From Thalassospiraceae bacterium LMO-JJ14 (GTDB lineage: Bacteria; Pseudomonadota; Alphaproteobacteria; Rhodospirillales; Casp-alpha2), in NCBI GenBank assembly GCA_021555105.2, contig CP134604.1:3774001-3838000 (forward strand): DNA of 64,000 bases, given 5' to 3'. This document shows positions 9,100-17,691 of the stretch, one piece after another; position 1 is the stretch's first letter; each line of letters begins with the position of its first letter. Under the pieces are notes generated by a model. It was given only the letters and a program-made list of their open reading frames with translations, was not told where the DNA came from and did no database searches. A program made the translations under genes and the position numbers.

Positions 9100-9243
9100 G
9101 AAAATAAAACGGCCGGGTCGCTCCCTGGGGGAAGTCTGACCCGACCGGTTAGTTTCGGCGCTGAGCGCCGATAGGGGACCAGAGAGGGGGGTCTCTGGTG
9201 CATAGACGAGGAGGTCTATGATTACGAAATTAGACAAAGATTG
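9100..9243 (-). ncRNA. candidate trans-acting small RNA with anti-Shine-Dalgarno-like loops
   Basis: Read on the minus strand, this stretch folds into four consecutive hairpins. The first (9220-9201) has a perfect 7-bp stem CATAGAC/GTCTATG around a CUCCUC loop. The second (9198-9179) has a perfect 7-bp stem CCAGAGA/TCTCTGG around a CCCCCC loop. The third (9170-9156) is CGGCGC/GCGCCG around UCA. The fourth (9146-9111) pairs GGTCGGGTC with GACCCGGCC (8 of 9) and is followed by GTTTTATTTT, an intrinsic-terminator shape. A CATAAT -10-like element lies at 9256-9251, so transcription could begin near 9243. Loops of the CUCCUC type are known from alphaproteobacterial cuckoo and alpha-r14 sRNAs; membership here is inferred. 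It could also be the leader of ccmA, but the terminator argues for a separate transcript. Confidence 0.6.
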
Positions 9244-9259
9244 TGGCGCTATTATGGCA

Positions 9260-9282
9260 CCTAACATTACAAATTTGTTAGG
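9260..9282. promoter_or_regulatory. inverted repeat, possible operator
   Basis: CCTAACA (9260-9266) and TGTTAGG (9276-9282) form a perfect 7-bp inverted repeat. Nested inside it is the 10-bp palindrome ACAAATTTGT (9269-9278), on a different centre. It lies just upstream of the -10-like element proposed for the small RNA, where a repressor or activator site would be expected. A regulator cannot be named. It could also be a short transcribed hairpin. Confidence 0.35.
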
Positions 9283-9356
9283 TTGCCGGGCGTTGCTAAA
9301 TAACTGACAAAACAGCCGGCAAAACAGCTGGCCAGCATTCGATTCGCACCGGCAGT

Positions 9357-10595
9357 TCAGTTCGCGCGGGCGTCCTCGATAACCTTGCCGTCATTCGGCA
9401 GCGATCCTGCCGCGACGCATTCACACACACCCTTGAGCTTGCAAACGTTCTGGATCGTCTGGTTGATGGCATCCACAAGGGCCGGACCGCTGTCAGCGGT
9501 CTCACACCTGACGGTCATCACGTCGCTCTTGCCGTCATGGGTAACAACGACGCGGGCGCGGGCGATTTCCGGATGGCGGCGAACGATTTCCGCAACCTGG
9601 GCCGGATGCACGAACATGCCTTTGACCTTGGTCGTCTGATCGGCGCGGCCCATCCAGCCACGAAGCCGCATGTTGGTGCGCCCGCACGGGCTTTGACCGC
9701 CCAGGAATTGCGATAGATCGCCGGTGGCGAAACGGATCAGCGGGATGTCTTCCCTGAGCACCGTCACCACCACTTCGCCGACCTCGCCTTCGGCGACAGG
9801 ATCGCCGGTTCCGGGACGAACGATCTCGACGATATGGCGTTCATCGATAATCAAGCCTTCGCGTGCTTCGCTTTCATAGGCGATATTACCGATATCGGCC
9901 GAGGCATATACTTGGCCGCAATGAATGCCATGATCTTCAATTTCCTTGCGGAGCGCCGGCGGCAGCCCCTCGCCCGCGACACAGGCTTTCTTGAGACTGG
10001 ACGCGTCCTTGCCGAGCTCCTCGGCTTTTTCGAGGATCATTTTCAAAAAGCTCGGCGTCCCGGCGTAGCCCGTCGGCTTGATGTCATGAACCGCCTGTAC
10101 CTGTAGTTCGGTATTGCCGACACCGGCCGGGAACACGGCACAGCCCAGTGCATGGGCTCCGGCTTCCAGCATGACGCCGGCCGGCGTGAAATGATAGGCG
10201 AAGGTGTTGTGCATGATATCGCCGTTCCGAAAGCCGCTGGCAAAAAGCGCCCGCGCTGTCCCCCACCAGTCCTTGCCGAAGCCTTCGATATCATAAGTCG
10301 GCCCCGGCGACTGGAAGATACGCAGCATATGACCGGCAGGTACCGTCGTCATGCCGCCCAACGGGTCGCCTTCGGACTGTATGTTGACCAGCTCCGACTT
10401 ACGCGTCACCGGCAGCTTGGCAAGCGCCGCACGATCGGTAATTTCCGAAGGGTCGATCTCTTTAAGCAGTGTCTGGTAGTAAGGTGCATTGTCGCGGGCG
10501 TTCTGGACATGCGCCGACAGCGCACCCAATAGAGCGGCTTCGCGTCGCCCCGGATCCCTGATCTCGAGATCGTCGTAGAATGGACCCTGGCTCAT
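9357..10595 (-). CDS. phenylacetate-CoA-ligase-like (PaaK family) AMP-forming enzyme
   Basis: A 412-residue member of the adenylate-forming PaaK family, the usual length. Recognisable features are the N-terminal NARDNAPYYQTLLKE segment, the acceptor region KPTGYAGTPSFLKMILEK, GEGLPPALRKEIED, the YASADIGNIAYE motif, the acidic IRFATGDLSQF motif and the C-terminal RADQTTKVKGMFVHPAQV hinge. The phosphate-binding loop is unusual: where relatives have an SSGTTG-like sequence this protein reads FQSPGPTYDIEG, so activity or substrate may differ. It is the last gene of the Liv-transporter operon, 4 bp after livF, and probably activates the imported acid or a downstream intermediate. The substrate is unknown. 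Confidence 0.85.
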   Translation of the reverse strand: MSQGPFYDDLEIRDPGRREAALLGALSAHVQNARDNAPYYQTLLKEIDPSEITDRAALAKLPVTRKSELVNIQSEGDPLGGMTTVPAGHMLRIFQSPGPTYDIEGFGKDWWGTARALFASGFRNGDIMHNTFAYHFTPAGVMLEAGAHALGCAVFPAGVGNTELQVQAVHDIKPTGYAGTPSFLKMILEKAEELGKDASSLKKACVAGEGLPPALRKEIEDHGIHCGQVYASADIGNIAYESEAREGLIIDERHIVEIVRPGTGDPVAEGEVGEVVVTVLREDIPLIRFATGDLSQFLGGQSPCGRTNMRLRGWMGRADQTTKVKGMFVHPAQVAEIVRRHPEIARARVVVTHDGKSDVMTVRCETADSGPALVDAINQTIQNVCKLKGVCECVAAGSLPNDGKVIEDARAN

Positions 10596-10599
10596 TTTT

Positions 10600-11466
10600 T
10601 TACCCGAGCCAGCGCTTGCGGCGGCGGTAATGCTTTACATCGCGGAAGCTTTTACGCCCGGACGTCGAAATGCCGAGGTAAAATTCCTTCACGTCCTCGT
10701 TTTCACGCAATGTACTTGCCGGCCCGTCCATAACGACACGTCCGTTTTCAAGGATATAGCCGTAGTCGGCGTATTTGAGGGCGATGTTGGTGTTTTGCTC
10801 TGCAAGCAGGATGCTGACACCTTCCTTCTTGTTCAGTTCGTTGACGATATCGAAGATTTCCTCGACCAGCTGTGGGGCAAGGCCCATCGACGGCTCGTCG
10901 AGCAGGATCATCTTCGGGTTCGACATAAGGGCCCGGCCAATGGCGCACATCTGCTGTTCACCGCCGGATGTATATCCGGCCTGTGACGTGCGGCGCTCCT
11001 TGAGCCTGGGGAAATATGCATAAACTTTTTCAAGCGACTGATTAATGGCGGCATTGCCGTCGGCGCGCGTATAGGCACCGGTCAGCAGGTTTTCCTCGAT
11101 CGTCAAATGCTCGAAACAGTGACGGCCTTCCATGACCTGAATGACGCCGCGCTTCACCAGATCGTTCGGCGAGGATGCCTCGACTTTCTGTTCGTCATAG
11201 ATAATGGAGCCTTTGGTCACTTCACCGCGTTCCGCGTGCAGGAGATTGGATATCGCCTTCAGCGTCGTCGTCTTACCGGCACCGTTGGCACCGAGAATGG
11301 CGACAATCTGTCCCTTCGGCACCTCAAGCGAGACGCCTTTGAGCACCAGAATCACGTGGTCGTAAATGACCTCGATATTATTTACGGCGAGGAGAATGCC
11401 GGCACCCTCGGGATCACTCCCGAGGGCACCAGCGGTATCCTCCACCACTTGGGCGGAACTGCTCAT
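10600..11466 (-). CDS. livF: branched-chain-type ABC transporter ATP-binding protein LivF
   Basis: Second ATPase of a LIV-type (HAAT) importer. From ATG 11466 it is 288 aa with Walker A GANGAGKTT, the signature region SGGEQQMCAIGRALM, Walker B MILLDEPSMGLAPQ and the switch His region replaced by LAEQN, as is normal for LivF. It is longer than the usual 235 aa because of an acidic N-terminal extension (VVEDTAGALGSDPEG) and a basic C-terminal tail ending in RRRKRWLG. The gene starts immediately after the binding-protein stop codon. It should partner LivG, LivH and LivM encoded upstream on the same strand. Confidence 0.9.
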   Translation of the reverse strand: MSSSAQVVEDTAGALGSDPEGAGILLAVNNIEVIYDHVILVLKGVSLEVPKGQIVAILGANGAGKTTTLKAISNLLHAERGEVTKGSIIYDEQKVEASSPNDLVKRGVIQVMEGRHCFEHLTIEENLLTGAYTRADGNAAINQSLEKVYAYFPRLKERRTSQAGYTSGGEQQMCAIGRALMSNPKMILLDEPSMGLAPQLVEEIFDIVNELNKKEGVSILLAEQNTNIALKYADYGYILENGRVVMDGPASTLRENEDVKEFYLGISTSGRKSFRDVKHYRRRKRWLG

Positions 11467-11467
11467 A

Positions 11468-12787
11468 TTAATTGCAGGTCCGCGGCGTGATGTTGTTTTC
11501 TTTGGCAAAGTTCGCCGAGTCTTCTGCGATCAGTGCGTTAACAACGTCATGGTCCGGCTCATAAAAGTCGGAAACGAAGCTCCACTTCTTGGCTTTCGCA
11601 TCCCATTGCTGGAGTGCGACCTTGCCTGGACCCTGGTGGTTTTCGCAGGAGATCTTGACCGGATAGGTGAAACCTTCAAGGCCAAGAACGGCAAGACGTT
11701 TAGCATCGACATTCAGCGCCTCAAAACCGTCGCGAACCTGTTCGCTTGTCGGCTCCTTGGTGTTGTGGATACGCATGGCTGTGCGGATCGCTTCTGAGGT
11801 CCACATAGCGGCAACGAGGCCACGGTTGTAGAGCACTTCGCCGATACGGTCGCGGTCACCACCGCCCATACCCTTGTCGTAGACAAACTTCTTGATGTCA
11901 TCGTGCGCACGATAGTTATCACCGGCTGCATGGAAGGCACCCGACAGATAGCCATTGGCCGAAGCACCGGCCGGCAGCACGTCGTTTTCGGAACCCGACC
12001 ACCAGACACCGATGAAATGATCCATCGGGAACCGGATCGATGCGGCTTCTTTGACGGCGACCTGGTTCATGACACCCCAGCCCCACATCAAGACCCAGTC
12101 CGGGCGTTCACGGCGAACCTGAAGCCAGGTGGCTTTCTGTTCCTGACCCGGGTGATCGACAGCGAGTAGTTGCAGCTCGAAACCATGTTTCTTGGACAGC
12201 TCTTCAAGGGTGCGGATCGGTTCTTTACCGTACGCCGAGTTGTGATAGACCAGCGCGATCTTCTTGCCCTTCAGCTTGTCCATGCCGCCTTCTTTTTCAC
12301 CGATGTATTTGACGAAGACGGAAGCCTGATCCCAGTACGTGGCCGGGAAGTTGAAGATGTATGGGAACACTTTGCCGTTGGCAGCAGAGGTCCGGCCATA
12401 CCCCATCGAGAACACCGGGATTTTATCTTCCGTGGCTTTCGGGATCAGCTGGTAGGTAATCCCGGTCGACAGCGGCTGATATGCAAGCGCGCCTGACGGT
12501 GGTGTCGCTTTGGTGTTCTCATAGCACTCGACACCTTGCTTGGTGTTGTAAGCGGTTTCGCACTCAAGATACTTGATCTTGACGCCTTCGATACCGCCAT
12601 CGCGCTCGTTGAGCATCTTGTAGTAGTCACCATACCCGTTGGCGAACGGAATCCCATTCGGCGCATATGGACCGGTTCTGTAGACCGTGGCCGGGATCAC
12701 CAGTTCATAGGCGTCCGCGACGGCAGCTGTCAGCGGCATTGCGACCGCAGCGACAGCAAGTGCTTTCGTCAGTAGTTTAAGTCTCAT
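11468..12787 (-). CDS. periplasmic substrate-binding protein of a LIV-type ABC transporter
   Basis: A 439-aa secreted protein with a clear signal peptide (MRLKLLTKALAVAAVAMPLT, then AAVADA) followed by the two-lobed Peripla_BP_6 fold. Visible family stretches are FANGYGDYYKMLNERDGGIEG near the N-terminus, the KKIALVYHNSAYGKEP strand at the second lobe and KKHGFELQLLAVDHPGQEQ. It is larger than LivJ/LivK (about 370 aa), a size common among binding proteins for aromatic or other carboxylates, so leucine is not assumed as ligand. A GGTGGC/GCCGCC hairpin and the strong AGGGAGG ribosome site sit in the 101-bp gap after livM, which may raise its expression over the rest of the operon. Confidence 0.9.
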   Translation of the reverse strand: MRLKLLTKALAVAAVAMPLTAAVADAYELVIPATVYRTGPYAPNGIPFANGYGDYYKMLNERDGGIEGVKIKYLECETAYNTKQGVECYENTKATPPSGALAYQPLSTGITYQLIPKATEDKIPVFSMGYGRTSAANGKVFPYIFNFPATYWDQASVFVKYIGEKEGGMDKLKGKKIALVYHNSAYGKEPIRTLEELSKKHGFELQLLAVDHPGQEQKATWLQVRRERPDWVLMWGWGVMNQVAVKEAASIRFPMDHFIGVWWSGSENDVLPAGASANGYLSGAFHAAGDNYRAHDDIKKFVYDKGMGGGDRDRIGEVLYNRGLVAAMWTSEAIRTAMRIHNTKEPTSEQVRDGFEALNVDAKRLAVLGLEGFTYPVKISCENHQGPGKVALQQWDAKAKKWSFVSDFYEPDHDVVNALIAEDSANFAKENNITPRTCN

Positions 12788-12888
12788 GTTAGCCTCCCTT
12801 TTGAGGTTGTTTTGGCGGCTTTGCCACCGGTTAAGCCCTTGGATGTAAATATGTTAACGCGAGTTCCTTGTTTTTGATAGGGGCCACA

Positions 12889-13965
12889 TTAGTACGGGAA
12901 TGGCCACTTTCGCAGTTTCTCCTTCAGAATTTGCCACAAGCGTGCCAAACCATGCGGCTCGACGATCAGGAAAAAGATAATCAGGGTACCAAGCAGCATC
13001 ACTTCGGCATGCTTGGCCGCGCCAACGGCAAAACCCATGCCGTCGACCATGATGGTCTTCAGCGTGATCGGGATCAGCACCATGAACGCGGCCCCCATGA
13101 AGGAGCCCATGATGCTGCCTAGCCCACCGATAATGACGATGAACAGCACGAAGAACGACTGGTTGATGTCGAACGCCTCGGTCGGCTCGGCGGTCCCCAG
13201 CCAGACGTTGAAGTAAAGCGCCCCGGCAACACCGATGTAGAACGAACTGACGGCAAATGCGGTCAGCTTGGCTTCGAGGGGACGGATGCCGATCAGCTCG
13301 GCGGCGATGTCCATGTCGCGAATTGCCATCCAGCTGCGGCCGACTCGGCCACGAACGATGTTCTTCGCGGCCAATGCAAAGACCGTCACGAACGACAGGC
13401 AAAATAAATATCTGACGACCGGGCTCGCCTCCGGTCCGGTAACGAGGAAGCCGAATATCTCGCGCGGCGGTGACACGATCATGCCGGTCGGACTGTAGTT
13501 AAAGAACCAGCCGACCTTGTTGAACAGCCAAACCAGAAAAAACTGCGCCGCCAGCGTAGCGACAGCCAGATAAAAACCCTTGATCCTGAGCGACGGCAGA
13601 CCGAAGACGACACCGACGAGCGCCGTAATGCCGCCCGACAGCAGGATTGCAACGATGAAATTCATTTCCGGAAACGAGGTGACCAACTTGTAGGACGCAT
13701 AGGCGCCGACCGCCATGAACCCGCCGGTACCAAGTGACACCTGACCGCAATAGCCGGTCAGGATGTTCAAGCCGAGGGCCGCCAGCGCATAAACCAGGAA
13801 ATGGATCAGGATCGCATTGGCCCAGTAGTCATTGATGAAAAACGGCACAACGACAAAGGCAACAATCAGAAACAGACCGATGAAGAAACGGTCCTGGGTG
13901 ATCGTAAAGATCGCCTGATCGGCTTTGTAGCTGGTCTTGAACTGGCCTGCTTCACGGTAAAACAT
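12889..13965 (-). CDS. livM: branched-chain-type ABC transporter permease LivM
   Basis: Polytopic permease of 358 aa with about ten helices. The family hallmarks ALAALGLNILTGYCGQVSLGTGGFMAVGAYA, LRIKGFYLAVATLAAQF and the cytoplasmic ATPase-contact loop VGRSWMAIRDMDIAAELIGI are all present, as is GGLGSIMGSFMGAAF near the C-terminus. It forms the membrane pore with LivH, 6 bp upstream in the operon. The hydrophilic N-terminus (MFYREAGQFKTSYKADQAIF) is typical of the homologues that travel with acyl-CoA synthetases. Confidence 0.93.
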   Translation of the reverse strand: MFYREAGQFKTSYKADQAIFTITQDRFFIGLFLIVAFVVVPFFINDYWANAILIHFLVYALAALGLNILTGYCGQVSLGTGGFMAVGAYASYKLVTSFPEMNFIVAILLSGGITALVGVVFGLPSLRIKGFYLAVATLAAQFFLVWLFNKVGWFFNYSPTGMIVSPPREIFGFLVTGPEASPVVRYLFCLSFVTVFALAAKNIVRGRVGRSWMAIRDMDIAAELIGIRPLEAKLTAFAVSSFYIGVAGALYFNVWLGTAEPTEAFDINQSFFVLFIVIIGGLGSIMGSFMGAAFMVLIPITLKTIMVDGMGFAVGAAKHAEVMLLGTLIIFFLIVEPHGLARLWQILKEKLRKWPFPY

Positions 13966-13971
13966 GGACGG

Positions 13972-14895
13972 TTACACCCTCTCGATGATTTTTTCGCCGA
14001 ACAGGCCTTGCGGACGGATCAACAGGAACCCGAGCGCCAGCATGTAGGCAAACCAGTTTTCAATCGCACCGCCGACAAAAGGTCCGGCATATACTTCCGC
14101 AACCTTTTCGCCGACGCCGATAATCAAACCGCCGATAATAGCCCCCGGGACAGACGTAAAGCCGCCCAGGATCAGCACCGGCAATGCTTTAAGCGCGATC
14201 AACGACAGCGAGAACTGAATCCCCGACTTCGATCCCCACATGACGCCGGCGACCAGCGCCACAAAACCCGACACCGACCATACGATGACCCAGATTGTCC
14301 TGAGCGAAATGCCGACGCTGAGCGCCGCCTGGTGATCGTCGGCGACGGCGCGCAATGCGCGGCCAATACGTGTTTTCTGGAAGAAAATCGCTAAAACGAT
14401 GACCATCACCGCAGCAACTCCCGCAGCGACGATTTCCAGCTTCTCGATATAAAGATTATGTGTATCGAGCAGATAATCCCATGCGCCCTGCGGCAAGCCA
14501 ATATCGAGCGGCTTGACGTCGGAGCCGAACAGAACGTCGCCAAGACCTTCAAGGAAGTAGGCCAGACCGATGGTCGACATGAACAGGATAATCGGCTCCT
14601 GGTTGACGAGGTGGCGTAGCACCAGAAACTCAACCAGCCAGGCGACGATAACCATGACGCCCATGGTGGCGATGATGCCGAGCCAGACCGGCAGTACGAA
14701 ACCGAACAGTTCGTAAAACCATCCGTCGGTGGCGATGAAGTCGTATAATGCCAGCCCGGCGAACAGCGCAAAAACGCCCTGCGCAAAATTGAAGATCCCG
14801 GAAGCCTTGAAGATCAGCACGAAGCCAAGTGCGACAAGCGAGTACATAACCCCCGCCATCAGGCCGCTGATCACCGTCTCGAGTAAAAACAGCAT
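13972..14895 (-). CDS. livH: branched-chain-type ABC transporter permease LivH
   Basis: Second permease (307 aa, about eight helices). Signature stretches are SGLMAGVMYSLVALGFVLIFKASGIFNFAQG at the N-terminus, the GRALRAVADDHQAALSVGI loop that docks on the ATPases, and LILGGFTSVPGAIIGGLIIG near the C-terminus. It is 12 bp downstream of livG and 6 bp upstream of livM, and together they make a complete LivHM channel. Confidence 0.94.
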   Translation of the reverse strand: MLFLLETVISGLMAGVMYSLVALGFVLIFKASGIFNFAQGVFALFAGLALYDFIATDGWFYELFGFVLPVWLGIIATMGVMVIVAWLVEFLVLRHLVNQEPIILFMSTIGLAYFLEGLGDVLFGSDVKPLDIGLPQGAWDYLLDTHNLYIEKLEIVAAGVAAVMVIVLAIFFQKTRIGRALRAVADDHQAALSVGISLRTIWVIVWSVSGFVALVAGVMWGSKSGIQFSLSLIALKALPVLILGGFTSVPGAIIGGLIIGVGEKVAEVYAGPFVGGAIENWFAYMLALGFLLIRPQGLFGEKIIERV

Positions 14896-14907
14896 GTCTA
14901 TACCGCC

Positions 14908-15711
14908 CTATGCTTCTTCGTCATCATGTGAGACACCGAGATAGGCGTCGATCACATCCTGGTTGGCGCGCACTTCGTCCGGCGTCCCGTCGGCAAGTTT
15001 CTTGCCGTAATCGAGAACGACCACGCGATCGGAAATATCCATAACAACACCCATGTCGTGCTCGATCAGAACGATCGTGGTGCCGAATTCATCGTTTACA
15101 TCCAGGATAAAGCGGCACATGTCCTGCTTTTCCTCGATATTCATGCCGGCCATCGGCTCATCAAGCAAAAGCAGGTCCGGCTCGGCGGCCAGTGCCCGAC
15201 CAAGCTCGACACGTTTTTGCAAACCGTACGGCAAGGTGCCGACGGCCGTCTTGCGGATCGCTTCGATTTCAAGGAAGTCGATCACCTTTTCGACCACGGC
15301 GCGGTGTTCCATCTCTTCCTTTTCCGCCGGGCCGAACCGTAGCGCCTGCCAGAAGATGCCCTTGTTCATCTTGGTGTTGCGCCCGGTCATGATGTTGTCG
15401 AGCGTCGACATCCCCTTGAACAGCGCGATGTTCTGGAACGTCCGGGCAATGCCTTCGCGCGCCGCTTCGCTCGGGCGCACCTGACGGCGGGTTTTCCCCT
15501 TGAACGTAATGGTTCCTTCCTGCGGGTGATAAAAGCCGTTGATGCAGTTCAGCATCGAGCTTTTACCGGCACCGTTCGGTCCGATGATCGCGAACACTTC
15601 ATGCTCGTTGACGGAGAAGCTGATATTCGACAGTGCCTTGACCCCGCCGAACGACAACGAAATCTGATCTACAGCGAGGATCGTATCGCCGATTTTTCTT
15701 TCATGAGCCAT
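14908..15711 (-). CDS. livG: branched-chain-type ABC transporter ATP-binding protein LivG
   Basis: First ATPase of the importer, 267 aa. Walker A is GPNGAGKSS, the signature region reads LPYGLQKRVELGRAL (the degenerate LSxGxQ form usual in LivG), Walker B is LLLLDEPMAGMN and the switch region is VLIEHDMGVVMDISDRVVV. The LivG-type insert around FKGMSTLDNIMTGRNTKM is present. It is 12 bp after the acyl-CoA synthetase gene, indicating co-transcription. Confidence 0.94.
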   Translation of the reverse strand: MAHERKIGDTILAVDQISLSFGGVKALSNISFSVNEHEVFAIIGPNGAGKSSMLNCINGFYHPQEGTITFKGKTRRQVRPSEAAREGIARTFQNIALFKGMSTLDNIMTGRNTKMNKGIFWQALRFGPAEKEEMEHRAVVEKVIDFLEIEAIRKTAVGTLPYGLQKRVELGRALAAEPDLLLLDEPMAGMNIEEKQDMCRFILDVNDEFGTTIVLIEHDMGVVMDISDRVVVLDYGKKLADGTPDEVRANQDVIDAYLGVSHDDEEA

Positions 15712-15723
15712 TTTGATCGTCGC

Positions 15724-17691
15724 TTATTCCGCTGCCTGGGCTTGTTGGGGGTCGAAAATCTTCGCTTCGCGGATTTTCACATCGGCCTTGATTGTCCCGG
15801 TGCGGCCATCCTCGAACGTCACTGTTGCCTCGACCGGGCAGACATCCACGCCTGAATACAGTGCATTGATAAGATCGCCGTAACGTTCGGCAACCGTATT
15901 GCGGCGCACCTTGCGGGTCCGTGTCAGTTCCCCGTCATCGGCATCGAGAAGTTTGTGCAGGATCAGGAACCGTTTGATTTGCGACCCCGACAGTGCCGCA
16001 TCTTCGGACAGGTCCTTGTTGACCTTGTCGACGCATTCGGCGACGAGATCGTACACCTCGTCACGCATCGCCAGATCGGTATAGCCCGAATATGCGAGAC
16101 CGCGCCGTTCCGCCCAGTTGCCGACGGCTTCCAGATCGATATTGATGAAAGCCGCTGCGTAGTCTCTATCGTGACCAAACGCCACGGCTTCGGTAATAAA
16201 CGGGAAGAACTTGAGTTTGTTCTCGAGGTATTTAGGCGCAAACATGGTGCCGCTGTTGAGCTTGCCGACATCCTTGGCACGGTCGATGATCTTGAGGTGC
16301 CCGTCGTTGTCAAAGAAACCGGCATCGCCGGTCATGACCCAGCCTTCGTCGTTCTTGGTATCGCGGGTCGCTTCGTCGTTTTTGTAGTAGGCGACGAAAA
16401 CGCCGGGACTGCGGAACAGAACCTCGCCGTTGTCGGCGATCTTCAACTCGACATCAGTTGCCGGCGGGCCGACGGTGTCCGGTTTGACGTCGCCATCCAC
16501 CTGCATGCAGATGAACACCGACGCTTCGGTCGAGCCGTAAAGCTGTTTGATGTTGACGCCCAGCGAGCGGAAGAAATCAAAGATGTCCGGGCCGATCGCC
16601 TCGCCCGCCGTATAGGCGAGGCGAAAGCGCGAAAAGCCCAACTCGTTTTTCAACGGGCCATAGACCAGGAACTCACCAAGCCCATATAGCAGACGGTCGA
16701 TGAACGACACCCGCTTGCCATCGAGAATATTTGGACCAACCCGAAGCGCCACGTCCATGAAGTACTTATAAAGAAGCTGGTTGAGTTTCGAGGCGTCTTC
16801 CATGCGGATCGACACCTGGGTCAGGATATTTTCGAAAACCCGAGGCGGTGCGAAGAAATAAGTCGGACCGATTTCCTTGAGATCCAGCATAACGGTATCC
16901 GAACTTTCCGGACAACTGACGCAGAACCCGGCCACGTAGGACTGTGCATAGGAAAAAATATTGTCCCCGACCCACGCCATCGGCAGGTAGGCCAGCACTT
17001 CGTCCTTTTCGTCGAGCTTGTCCCACTTCACGCCGTTACGTGCGGTAATGATGAGGTTGTCGAAACTTAACATCACGCCCTTGGGGCGCCCTGTTGTGCC
17101 CGAGGTGTAAACCATAATGGCGATATCGTCGCCTTTACCCTTGGCGGCCTCGGCCTCAAACCAGCCCGGGTTTTCGGACAAGAACTTCCGCCCGGCTTCC
17201 ATCAGGCTATCGAGCGAGCGGACGAACGGCTGGTCGTAATGACGCATGCCGCGCGGGTCCTTGTAGACAATTTCCTTGAGCTTCGGGCAGCGATCCATGA
17301 CCTCAAGCAGCTTATCGGTCTGCTCTTGGTCCTCGACCACAGCGAAGCTGGCCTCGGCATGTTCGAGAACATACTGCATTTCGTCCGCGACCGCGTCCTG
17401 ATACATCGGCACCGGCGTGCCGCCCAATGCCTGCGCCGCCGTCATCGCCCAGTAAAGCTGCGGCCGGTTGTCGCCGACGATGGCCAGGCTGTCGCCACGC
17501 TCAAATCCATATAGCTTGAGACCCGCCGCCATGGCGGCGATCTCGTCCTTGACCTCTTGCCAAGTCCAGGACTGCCATATCCCCAGATCTTTTTCGCGGA
17601 TCGACGGTCGATCGCCGAAACGTCGCGCGTTATCAATCAGCAGTTTCGGAAACGTGTCGACGGCACCGCCAGCCGGTTTTGCGTCACCCAT
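15724..17691 (-). CDS. long-chain-type acyl-CoA synthetase (AMP-forming)
   Basis: Activates a carboxylic acid to its CoA thioester through an acyl-adenylate. The 655-aa protein from ATG 17691 carries the standard motifs: YTSGTTGRPKGVMLS (ATP binding), YGSTEASVF (adenine pocket), WVMTGDAGFFDNDGHLKIIDR, and a C-terminal KYLENKL hinge region. About 60 extra C-terminal residues (TFEDGRTGTIKADVKI and onward) form a small domain seen in the subgroup found with LIV transporters. As first gene of the operon it is preceded by AGGGAG and its leader contains the palindrome at 17853. It probably traps the imported acid as a CoA ester. Chain length or aromatic preference cannot be told from sequence. Confidence 0.9.
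   Translation of the reverse strand: MGDAKPAGGAVDTFPKLLIDNARRFGDRPSIREKDLGIWQSWTWQEVKDEIAAMAAGLKLYGFERGDSLAIVGDNRPQLYWAMTAAQALGGTPVPMYQDAVADEMQYVLEHAEASFAVVEDQEQTDKLLEVMDRCPKLKEIVYKDPRGMRHYDQPFVRSLDSLMEAGRKFLSENPGWFEAEAAKGKGDDIAIMVYTSGTTGRPKGVMLSFDNLIITARNGVKWDKLDEKDEVLAYLPMAWVGDNIFSYAQSYVAGFCVSCPESSDTVMLDLKEIGPTYFFAPPRVFENILTQVSIRMEDASKLNQLLYKYFMDVALRVGPNILDGKRVSFIDRLLYGLGEFLVYGPLKNELGFSRFRLAYTAGEAIGPDIFDFFRSLGVNIKQLYGSTEASVFICMQVDGDVKPDTVGPPATDVELKIADNGEVLFRSPGVFVAYYKNDEATRDTKNDEGWVMTGDAGFFDNDGHLKIIDRAKDVGKLNSGTMFAPKYLENKLKFFPFITEAVAFGHDRDYAAAFINIDLEAVGNWAERRGLAYSGYTDLAMRDEVYDLVAECVDKVNKDLSEDAALSGSQIKRFLILHKLLDADDGELTRTRKVRRNTVAERYGDLINALYSGVDVCPVEATVTFEDGRTGTIKADVKIREAKIFDPQQAQAAE

Noticed and set aside
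9218-9307. A 29-codon plus-strand frame starting ATG 9218 after GAGGAGG
   Set aside because: The apparent ribosome site is the complement of the CUCCUC hairpin loop of the minus-strand RNA candidate, the spacing is only 3 nt, and the peptide shows no recognisable feature.
12811-12832. GGCGGC/GCCACC hairpin as a terminator after livM
   Set aside because: There is no T-run in the direction of transcription and it lies just before the binding-protein ribosome site, so it more likely tunes mRNA ends within the operon.
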